Assembly: GCA_025359205.1 (NCBI GenBank)
Contig: JANYHD010000039.1
Location: 144,292-178,107, forward strand
Length of the DNA: 33,816 bases
Origin: Gammaproteobacteria bacterium
Lineage (GTDB): Bacteria; Pseudomonadota; Gammaproteobacteria; Steroidobacterales; Steroidobacteraceae
Direction of reading: 5' to 3'
Shown here one piece after another: positions 1 to 7,418 of this stretch. The translations under genes and the position numbers were made by a program. The stretch's first letter is position 1. Every line of letters begins with the position of its first letter. The notes beneath the pieces are model-generated. The model did no database searches and was not told the DNA's origin. It saw only the letters and a program-made list of their open reading frames with translations.

Positions 1-26
1 ACCATCGTTAGACCGCCGTGTAACTG

Positions 27-2645
27 GTGCGCGTACTGACTACCCGACGCGGCGCGCGACACGCGGTCGCCTTCATCGTCGCCGCTATTCTGTGCGGCAT
101 CACCACCCGCGCAACCGCCGCACAAATGGGCGAGCCGCTCAAGGCGGGCTCGAAAGCGCAATCCAGCGAAGCCAAGGCGGCAGCCGCTGAATTTGAAATA
201 TGGGACGCGAAATGGCGTGAGATCCAGGGCGCCAACGACAAGGTCGACTGGATCGATCATTTCCGCGTTTGTGCGATCAAATTCCGCTATCGCAACTACG
301 ATGAGTTGTTCCGTTGCCTTGATCTCTTCGAGACCAAGATAGCCAGGGGCGACCTCAAGAAGATCAAGCACGTCAGCGTTGACGAGCTGCGTCCGATGCT
401 GCTCAAGGTGGCGCCCGTGCTGACCGGCTGGTTACGCACTTCGGCGTATGCGGAGCTGGGCGAGCCGGAGCTGGCATTGAAATGGGCGGAGTCCGCCTGG
501 GACGCGCTGCCCGAGGACTTTCGCCAGACCAAGCGCTCGTGGATGGGTGGGCAGAAGCAGGATGATTTTTCCGGTATCGCCGTGACCATTGGCGGCTATA
601 CCGGGCGCGACGAGGAAATGACCTTTGTCGGTCGCGACAACCCGGCCGGTCTCGACCTGCGCGGAGAGACGATCGCAATGAGCCTGGCCGCACAGCGCGC
701 TCTGCTATACGCCCGCGCTGGCGAGATCGAAAAAGCCAAGGTCGCGCTCGAGGCCCTGCGCAAATGGCAGGACCTGCGGAACAAGGACTCGATGCTCATG
801 CTGTTTCCGACCGGCGCGCCTTTCAAGACGGAGTCGCAGTTGCTGTCCATCGGTCCGCTCTACGCGATGGGTGATTACGCGGGTGTCATCAAGACTTACG
901 ACGAAGCCGCGGCCGCGGTTGCCAGGAAGAGACACTGGCACGAGTTTCGAACCATGCTCGTCTACCTGTGGCCGCCCGATTGGGTCTACGCGCCGCTGGA
1001 CAAACTGGTCATGAAGGCGTTCACGGCCGCCGACGCGCGGCTGTTCGCTGTGGCCATCGAAGATGTCTCCAATTCACTGGTCTACGCCGAGAGCCTGGCG
1101 CACACCGGCAAGACAGACACAGCGCGTGCGATGCTCGATACGATGCTGGCGCTGCCCGAGATTCGTGCGATGGGGAGCCTCTACTGGGCAACGCTTTACC
1201 AGCGCGGCCTGATCGCGCGGCAACAAGGCAAGCGCGATGACGCGATCAGGTATCTGACGCAATCAGTGGCGGCCATTGAAAACGTGCGCAGCACGATCGC
1301 TTTCGAGGCCGCCAAGATCGGCTTCGCCGGCGACAAGCAAGCAGTCTATGCCGCGCTGGTGGCGGCGTTGGCTGACAGAGGTGACTGGAACGAAGCCTTC
1401 CTGATTGCCGAGCGCGCCAAGGCGCGCTCACTGGTCGATCTGCTCGCGCAGCGCCGCGATCTCGCGCCGCCGCCTGCTGTCGACGACAAAGTGCGCGAAC
1501 TGTTCGCGAGTGCGGCGACCGTGGACGCGGGTACCGGCCTTCCGGAAAGCGAGGCCGCCGTGCGCGGCATCACCCTGGTGGCCGAGTCGCGCACTGCGCT
1601 GGCCAGCAGCGCACCCGAGGCCGCGTCGCTGGTTTCCGTGCAACAAGTCTCGATCGCCGACATCGCCGCACGCATGGCGCCGGGCGAAGCATTGATCGAT
1701 TACTACAGCAGCGGCGATGATCTTTATGGCCTGGTGCTGAACGGCACGACCGTCAAGGGTTACAAGCTGGCGGGCCGGGGCCTGGCGGAAGAGGTCCGCG
1801 CCTACCGCGATGCCATCGAACGGCGCGAACCCGGCGCCGCCGCCCTGGGGCGACCGCTGTACGATCGGCTGATCCGTCCGCTCGCGAGCCAGCTCAAGGG
1901 CAACAAGCTCACCATTTCCCCCAATGGCGTTTTGCACTACCTGCCCTTCGACGCGCTGATGGATGGCGACCAGTATCTGCTCGATTGTTTCAGCCTGCGG
2001 CTGATTCCCAGCGCCGGCACACTCGCGTACCTGAAGACCGATCACCCCAGCAAGGTCGGCAAGCTGCTGGCGCTAGGCAATCCCGACCTCGGTAACCCGG
2101 CCTACGATTTGCCGAACGCGCAGGTCGAGGCGGTCAATGTTGCGGCCCTGTTTCCCGATTCGCGTGCGCTGGTGCGCGCCGGCGCCAACAAGACGGCGAT
2201 CCGCGAGCTGGGCAACGGTTTCTCGATGCTGCACTTTGCCACGCACGGCAAATTCAATTCCGATTCGCCGCTGGCATCCGGGCTTTACCTGGCGAAAGGC
2301 AATGAGGCGGATGGCGTGCTGACGGTGGGCGACCTGTACTCGCTGCGTTTCGATGCCGAGCTGGTCACGCTTTCGGCGTGCGAGACGGGCCTCGGCAAGG
2401 TGGCCAACGGCGATGACGTGATCGGACTGACGCGCGGCTTCCTGTATGCCGGCGCACGCTCTATCGTCGCCAGCCTGTGGGAGGTCGACGACGCGGCCAC
2501 CGAGCAGCTGATGCTGAGTTTCTATCGCAATCTGGCGGGCCACGACAAGCGCGAAGCGCTGCGGCTCGCGCAGATCGAGACGCGCGGCAATTTTCCACAA
2601 CCCATGTACTGGGCGGCGTTCCAGATCGTAGGCCGCGCCGACTGA
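27..2645 (+). CDS. Exported TPR-CHAT caspase-like protease
   Basis: 872 residues from a GTG codon. An in-frame TAA lies two codons upstream, so the frame cannot extend further; no clear ribosome binding site is visible. Residues 1-32 look like a Sec signal peptide (basic start, hydrophobic AVAFIVAAIL core, Ala-rich end), implying export to the periplasm. Residues about 60-490 are helical TPR-like repeats ending in a stretch typical of CHAT proteins (GDWNEAFLIAERAKARSL). The C-terminal third is the CHAT domain (caspase HetF associated with TPRs): HFATHG supplies the expected catalytic His (about H740) and LSACETG the expected Cys (about C785), followed by GFLYAGARSIVASLWEVDD. Both dyad residues are present, so protease activity is plausible. 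CHAT family members are clan CD peptidases, often activated through their TPR part. It is first in a three-gene exported set; the next ATG is 65 bases after the stop. Substrate unknown. Confidence 0.93.
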   Translation: MRVLTTRRGARHAVAFIVAAILCGITTRATAAQMGEPLKAGSKAQSSEAKAAAAEFEIWDAKWREIQGANDKVDWIDHFRVCAIKFRYRNYDELFRCLDLFETKIARGDLKKIKHVSVDELRPMLLKVAPVLTGWLRTSAYAELGEPELALKWAESAWDALPEDFRQTKRSWMGGQKQDDFSGIAVTIGGYTGRDEEMTFVGRDNPAGLDLRGETIAMSLAAQRALLYARAGEIEKAKVALEALRKWQDLRNKDSMLMLFPTGAPFKTESQLLSIGPLYAMGDYAGVIKTYDEAAAAVARKRHWHEFRTMLVYLWPPDWVYAPLDKLVMKAFTAADARLFAVAIEDVSNSLVYAESLAHTGKTDTARAMLDTMLALPEIRAMGSLYWATLYQRGLIARQQGKRDDAIRYLTQSVAAIENVRSTIAFEAAKIGFAGDKQAVYAALVAALADRGDWNEAFLIAERAKARSLVDLLAQRRDLAPPPAVDDKVRELFASAATVDAGTGLPESEAAVRGITLVAESRTALASSAPEAASLVSVQQVSIADIAARMAPGEALIDYYSSGDDLYGLVLNGTTVKGYKLAGRGLAEEVRAYRDAIERREPGAAALGRPLYDRLIRPLASQLKGNKLTISPNGVLHYLPFDALMDGDQYLLDCFSLRLIPSAGTLAYLKTDHPSKVGKLLALGNPDLGNPAYDLPNAQVEAVNVAALFPDSRALVRAGANKTAIRELGNGFSMLHFATHGKFNSDSPLASGLYLAKGNEADGVLTVGDLYSLRFDAELVTLSACETGLGKVANGDDVIGLTRGFLYAGARSIVASLWEVDDAATEQLMLSFYRNLAGHDKREALRLAQIETRGNFPQPMYWAAFQIVGRAD

Positions 2646-2697
2646 ACTTTCCGTGGTGTCGCATCGACCCATGGCCATGCGTAGAACAACAATGAAC

Positions 2698-2706
2698 GGG
2701 AGAGGG
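2698..2706 (+). promoter_or_regulatory. Ribosome binding site of the cytochrome-type gene
   Basis: A purine-rich GGGAGAGGG lies four bases before the ATG at 2711. It supports that ATG as the start of the second gene of the exported set. Confidence 0.7.
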
Positions 2707-2710
2707 ATTC

Positions 2711-5125
2711 ATGCAGCCATTTAAATCGGTGGTGATCGGCACTTCTCTTGTCGCGTGGTTCATCGCCGGCGCCCTGGCCACCGATGCGCCGACGGCAACA
2801 CTGAACATTGAACACCTCGTGCATTTTCAATCTGCCGAAGGCGCTGATCTGGTGCTTGCCAGTGGCCGCTACAGCGTGGAAGCCGCAATGCCCCAGGGCA
2901 TGCGCCTCAGCGCCGCAAAAGGCAAACCGGTGATCGTCCCGGCGACGGTCGCGACGCATGAGGAGCAGCTCGCGCAACCGCTGGCGTTGATGCTGGCGGT
3001 AGGCGCAGATGAACAGCACCTGATCCTGATGCTACCCGATGGCATGCGGCTCGAGGCCATCGGCTCACTGAGCGGCGTCCGCTCGCGCGGTTTGGCGCCA
3101 GGCCCGGGCATGGTTTCCAATGTGGCCCTCCAAGCCGCAGTGATGCAGCTGCAACCCGCACCCGTGATGGCCCCTGCGCCTGCGCCAGCGCCCGCACCGA
3201 TGCCCGTAGTGCAGGCGCCCGTCGCCGCCGTTCAGGCGCCGCTGGCCGTGGCGCCTCCGGTGGTCATGATGCCTCGACCTTCGCTCATACCAACGGCGGG
3301 ACCGGCACCGACCGGCGTCACCGTGAATGGCACGCCGCTGGTCGCGTACCTCTCCTGGAACGCAATGCCCGACGCTGTGCGCTATGCGGTCTGGCGCGGC
3401 GACGGCCCGAACCTTTCGGTAGAGCGCACACCGCCTGGATTCACCGGCACGCAGTTCCAGGATGTGGTGCCCGACCCGCGTCTCGCGTATCGCTACGCGA
3501 TCGTTGCGTACTATCCCAATGGCACGTCGGCGGAAGCGCCAGTGGTGCAGTTTGTCTCGCCGCCGATGATCAATCCGGCGGGGTTCACAGCTCAGCACAC
3601 AGGCAATGGCAGGGTTCAGTTCAATTGGCAGGCTGTGCCGGGGGCAATGCAATATCGGCTGGACGGACCAGGGGCACCAAACACCGGCGTGTTTGTGAGG
3701 GATACGAACACCGTTCTGGATTCCGTTCCCCTAGGCCCAGATTCCTGGCGTCTGGTCGCCATGTACCCTGGAAACTATGCTGACTACCCAGGAGCGTCAA
3801 TTGCCTCGACCGTGGTTCGGGTGCTACCTCTGCATAGTCAAGCGTGGCTCTCCAAGACTTACAACGTGCCGGGCCTGGGGCAACTGTTTCAGGTCCAGAC
3901 GCCTGCACACCAGGAGATCAATGACACCACAGGAGCGAGCGCCGTTGGCAACCGGAGTGGCGACCTCATGCCGGCTTATGAATCGAATTACGCCTTATGG
4001 CTCGGTCAGCACTACGGTTGGTCGGACTCTAACGTTAATGCCAGCTGTGGTCCTTGCGCCAGCGCCTTCCGATTCGACGTCGGCACTTACGATCAGGTCA
4101 GCAGCACATATATCGCCAGTCCTGAATGCGTATTCGTGGCTGACGTTTTCTCTTCGCCCTGCCAAATCCCCGGCCTGCGAGTTTGGCTCAATACAAACAC
4201 TCCGCTCTGGAATCAACCGGAACAAGCTTCACGTGAGGTAGTCTACGGAAATCCCGGCGATCTCGGAGTTGGGCGGCGCGCCTATTGTGAACAGAAATTG
4301 CGGAGTGCGCCCGAGCCGGGCAATTTCACGGTAGTGCCAGGCATCTACACGGTCTGCTACGCCACAGCCCACGGTGCCAAACCCGGTGAGCCTGGGTTCA
4401 ACGATCCGTATGCCATCAGGAATCCGAACGCAGGGACCGGCGCGGACTTCATCCTGTCAATGGTGATCACCAAAGATCAAAGTGGAACGGTGTTTCTCGT
4501 CTTGGGCCGTGGTAATACGGTGTTCAACACTGCTTATACGCTTTTGCCCACCGTTGGGCTGGACACTGAGGGCCAGAAGCCGTTGCCCTTTGTGTGCATG
4601 TCCTGTCACGGCGGCAAATACAACCCCAATACCCGCAAAGTGGATGGCGCGTCATTCCTGCCGCTAGATCCGGAGTTGCTCGCGTTCGCGAACGATGCAG
4701 AACAGGCCGCACAGGAAGAGAAGATCAGAAACATAAACCTGATGATCCACAACTCCGATCCGCGCTCGGCGATTGGGGCGTACATACGCGGGTTATACAA
4801 CGGCGCCCTGGGCCAGCCCGGCGCGCGCGCGCAACCGGACTTTGTGCCCGCGGGGTGGGCACCGCAGGCGGGGTTCTATCGCCAGGTCGTGCGGCCCTAT
4901 TGCACGATGTGCCACCTCGCCCAGCCGGGTGGAAAGGACTCCTACAACTTCGCGTCCTGGGATAACTTCCAGGGTAATAACGGCGCAATCTATGGTTCGG
5001 TGTGCGCGCAGCACACGATGCCGCACAGTGAGCTGCAATACAAAGCGTTCTGGACCAGAGACACCGGAGCGTTGTATCTGCCCGGGCTGCTGGCGTGGAC
5101 GCTGGGTTTCCCGAGTTGTCCGTAG
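2711..5125 (+). CDS. Secreted modular protein: shared N-module, FN3-like domains, two CXXCH haem motifs
   Basis: 804 residues. Residues 1-23 are a signal peptide ending ALA. Residues about 30-147 form a module also found at the start of the next gene; it ends in RSRGLAPGPGMVSN and NVALQAAV. A Pro/Ala-rich linker follows (about 150-200). Two fibronectin type III-like segments come next (about 200-285 and 290-375; for example LSWNAMPDAVRYAVWRG and FNWQAVPGAMQYRL). The C-terminal half has no family I recognise but holds CMSCH (from residue 629) and CTMCH (from residue 731), both standard c-type haem attachment motifs, which suits a periplasmic or exported location. Axial ligands and any redox role are not evident. 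The middle (roughly 3590-4560) uses many codons rare in the neighbours (AGG, CTA, GGA, CCA), hinting at mosaic origin. Seven bases separate its stop from the next ATG, so co-transcription is likely. Confidence 0.88.
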   Translation: MQPFKSVVIGTSLVAWFIAGALATDAPTATLNIEHLVHFQSAEGADLVLASGRYSVEAAMPQGMRLSAAKGKPVIVPATVATHEEQLAQPLALMLAVGADEQHLILMLPDGMRLEAIGSLSGVRSRGLAPGPGMVSNVALQAAVMQLQPAPVMAPAPAPAPAPMPVVQAPVAAVQAPLAVAPPVVMMPRPSLIPTAGPAPTGVTVNGTPLVAYLSWNAMPDAVRYAVWRGDGPNLSVERTPPGFTGTQFQDVVPDPRLAYRYAIVAYYPNGTSAEAPVVQFVSPPMINPAGFTAQHTGNGRVQFNWQAVPGAMQYRLDGPGAPNTGVFVRDTNTVLDSVPLGPDSWRLVAMYPGNYADYPGASIASTVVRVLPLHSQAWLSKTYNVPGLGQLFQVQTPAHQEINDTTGASAVGNRSGDLMPAYESNYALWLGQHYGWSDSNVNASCGPCASAFRFDVGTYDQVSSTYIASPECVFVADVFSSPCQIPGLRVWLNTNTPLWNQPEQASREVVYGNPGDLGVGRRAYCEQKLRSAPEPGNFTVVPGIYTVCYATAHGAKPGEPGFNDPYAIRNPNAGTGADFILSMVITKDQSGTVFLVLGRGNTVFNTAYTLLPTVGLDTEGQKPLPFVCMSCHGGKYNPNTRKVDGASFLPLDPELLAFANDAEQAAQEEKIRNINLMIHNSDPRSAIGAYIRGLYNGALGQPGARAQPDFVPAGWAPQAGFYRQVVRPYCTMCHLAQPGGKDSYNFASWDNFQGNNGAIYGSVCAQHTMPHSELQYKAFWTRDTGALYLPGLLAWTLGFPSCP
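3053..3151 (+). repeat. Copy 1 of duplicated module end
   Basis: These 99 bases (codons 115-147 of the cytochrome-type gene) match 5496-5594 at 89 of 99 positions, including a 35-base identical run at 3080-3114. The encoded peptides match at 31 of 33 residues. The wider module upstream is clearly related in protein sequence but much more diverged. Confidence 0.95.
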
Positions 5126-5132
5126 GACCAAC

Positions 5133-7403
5133 ATGAAAAACATATGCGCGATGATTGTGGGTCTCTGCCTCGGCGTACTCGCAGGCAGCACTGCGCTCGC
5201 GGCCGAGGCGACGCCGCCCGCCATGTCGCCATCGCCAGCCAGCCTGGCTGTTGACAGGGCGCTGCATTTTCTGGCACCGGACGGAACTGATGTCTTGGTC
5301 GAGCGTGGCGACTACATGCTGGTGCCTGACTCCGGCGGCGGACTGCGGCTGAGTGCGCCAAGCGGGAAATCGATCCGCGTTCCCGCCATGACCGCGAGCC
5401 ATATCGAACACCTGACGGAGTCGCGCGTGCTCATCGTGCCCGCAGGCGATGACGAGCGGCATCTGGTGCTGCTGCTGCCCGACGGCCAGCGGCTGGAAGC
5501 CATCGGTTCATTGAGCGGCATTCGCTCGCGCGGTTTGGCGCCAGGCCCGGGCATGGTCTCCAATGTGGCCTTGCAAGCCGCAGTGCGGCAGCTGCCGCCC
5601 GTGCAGATTATCGCCGCCGCGCCTGCCCCGGTACCGATGCCGGTAGCGATCATTCAGGGTCCGGCCGTCATGTTGATGCCGGCACCACCTGCGGCCTACG
5701 CGGGACTGAACGGCTGGGTGGACCTGCACACGCATCCGATGGTCAACCTCGCCTTCGGCGGCAAGCTGATCCAGGGCGGCGTGGACATCGGTTCGCTGCT
5801 GCCGACGGATACGTCATGCCGACGCTGGGTTCGTGCCGCTTCGATGCCCGAGGCTCTGAGCGATGATCGGCCCACGCATGGCGGATGGAACCTGATCGAC
5901 TTCCCCTGCGGCGACGCCTTGCGCCCGCTGATCATTCAGGGCCTGCAGGAAGGGAACGAGGGCGCGCTGGTCACGGCGGGACCTGGCATGCCGCCGGCGC
6001 GTGGCTTCCCCGATTTCGCGCAATGGCCGGCGTGGAACGACATTACGCATCAAAAGATGTGGTGGGAGTGGATCCGGCGTGCGCGCGACGGCGGGCAGCG
6101 TGTGATGGTCGCGCTCGCCACCAACAACCGTACGCTGGGCGATGCGGTGTCCGGACCTGGCGATGGCGCAACTGACGACAAGTACTCCGCGGATCTGCAG
6201 CTGGCGGAAATGAAAGCTTTGGTTGCGCGCCACAACGATTTCATGGAGGTGGCGCTGAGCGCAGCAGACCTTGAGCGCATCGTTCGATCGAACAAGATCG
6301 CGATCGTGCTGGGCATCGAGATCGACAACATCGGGGACTTCAACGCGCTGCCAGCGGCCGGCCGCGAGCAGATGCTGCGACAGATCATTCCGGGCGAAGT
6401 GCAACGTCTCTACAATGAAGGCGTGCGCTACGTCTTCCCGGTGCACGTCGTCGACAATCTATTCGGCGGCACCGCGATCTACCAGGACACCTTCAACACC
6501 GCCAACTACCGCGAAACCGGGCACTTCTGGTTCGTGGAATGCGCCGACAAGAGCGACGGCATCGACCATCAATACAAGTTGAGCAATGACCTCGCGCTCA
6601 CCGCCGCGGCGCTGGTCAAGCTGGGCCTCGATCCCTGGCGCAAGCCGGGACCGCCGCCGGTCTGCCCGCCGCCGGGTCAACCGCAGAAAGGCATCGGGCA
6701 TCGCAATGCATTGACACTGACGAACCTTGGTGCTCTTTTGATCAAGGAATTGATGAGACGCGGCATGCTGATCGATATCGACCACATGTCGCAGAAGACC
6801 GCAAACGCAACGCTGAGCATTGCCGAGAACATGCCCGGCGACGGTTACCCGCTCATTTCCGGTCACAGCGGCATCCGCGGCGTCGCCGGTGCGAACGCCG
6901 AGAACAGCCGCTCGCCGGAGCAATTGCGTCGCATCAGCCGCTTGCACGGCATGTTCGGGCTCGGCACGGATGGCGTGCATGCTTCCCAGTGGGCGCTGAA
7001 TTACCAGTCCGCCATGGAAAAGATGGGTTACCTGAACTCCGGCATCGCCAATTACCAGAACGGCGCCATCTCGTTTGGCACCGATCTGAACGGACTCGTC
7101 AAAGGTCCGGTGCCGGGAGGGCCGCAGAACCGCGTGGTTTACGATGCGTCGTTTCCGCCCAGCTCGGTCACCGGCTCGGCCAAGACCTGGAACTACAATT
7201 CGGAAGGCGTCGCTCATTACGGAATGCTGTCCGATTTCCTGCACGACGTGCACACCATGCCGGCTAACAATCACATCAACGGCCAGGGCGTTCCCACGGG
7301 GATTACTGGCGCTGATCTTGTGGATCAGCACCTGTTTCGCAGCGCCGATTATTTCTGGCATATGTGGGAGCGGTGCGAGGCGCAGAGCGCCAACGTCCAC
7401 TGA
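5133..7403 (+). CDS. Secreted M19/renal-dipeptidase-like metallohydrolase with shared N-module
   Basis: 756 residues from the ATG at 5133; TAGGA just upstream may be the ribosome binding site. An open frame extends further upstream through the previous gene, but only this start gives a signal peptide (residues 1-23, ending ALA). Residues about 35-154 are the module shared with the previous gene, followed by a Pro/Ala-rich linker. From about residue 190 the protein resembles peptidase family M19 of the amidohydrolase superfamily: DLHTHP (H199, H201) as first metal motif, VFPVHVVDN, LIDIDHMS (D550, H551), LISGHSGIRG (H578) and FGTDLNG (D651, matching the conserved GxDFDG of M19). It is far longer than classical M19 dipeptidases (about 330-400 residues), with insertions around residues 210-330 and 460-520. 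A metal-dependent peptidase or amidase acting outside the cytoplasm is likely; the substrate is unknown. It ends 15 bases from the convergent ntrX. Confidence 0.87.
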   Translation: MKNICAMIVGLCLGVLAGSTALAAEATPPAMSPSPASLAVDRALHFLAPDGTDVLVERGDYMLVPDSGGGLRLSAPSGKSIRVPAMTASHIEHLTESRVLIVPAGDDERHLVLLLPDGQRLEAIGSLSGIRSRGLAPGPGMVSNVALQAAVRQLPPVQIIAAAPAPVPMPVAIIQGPAVMLMPAPPAAYAGLNGWVDLHTHPMVNLAFGGKLIQGGVDIGSLLPTDTSCRRWVRAASMPEALSDDRPTHGGWNLIDFPCGDALRPLIIQGLQEGNEGALVTAGPGMPPARGFPDFAQWPAWNDITHQKMWWEWIRRARDGGQRVMVALATNNRTLGDAVSGPGDGATDDKYSADLQLAEMKALVARHNDFMEVALSAADLERIVRSNKIAIVLGIEIDNIGDFNALPAAGREQMLRQIIPGEVQRLYNEGVRYVFPVHVVDNLFGGTAIYQDTFNTANYRETGHFWFVECADKSDGIDHQYKLSNDLALTAAALVKLGLDPWRKPGPPPVCPPPGQPQKGIGHRNALTLTNLGALLIKELMRRGMLIDIDHMSQKTANATLSIAENMPGDGYPLISGHSGIRGVAGANAENSRSPEQLRRISRLHGMFGLGTDGVHASQWALNYQSAMEKMGYLNSGIANYQNGAISFGTDLNGLVKGPVPGGPQNRVVYDASFPPSSVTGSAKTWNYNSEGVAHYGMLSDFLHDVHTMPANNHINGQGVPTGITGADLVDQHLFRSADYFWHMWERCEAQSANVH
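5496..5594 (+). repeat. Copy 2 of duplicated module end
   Basis: Second copy of the 99-base block described at 3053-3151, here codons 122-154 of the M19-like gene. The 35-base identical core is at 5523-5557. Both copies end right before a Pro/Ala-rich linker, so the block marks a domain boundary. Confidence 0.95.
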
Positions 7404-7418
7404 TCACCGCGCAAGGCG

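Noticed and set aside
1-26. End of a possible upstream gene
   Set aside because: Stop codons occur in more than one frame but there are too few bases to show coding, so nothing can be claimed.
3161-3270. Short repeated GCGCCTGCGCC-like units, checked as possible CRISPR or tandem repeat element
   Set aside because: They are in-frame Pro/Ala linker codons without spacers or a regular period.
4773-5132. A longer N-terminus for the M19-like protein inside the preceding gene
   Set aside because: The extra residues are Arg/Thr-rich shadow sequence and would bury the signal peptide that begins at 5133.
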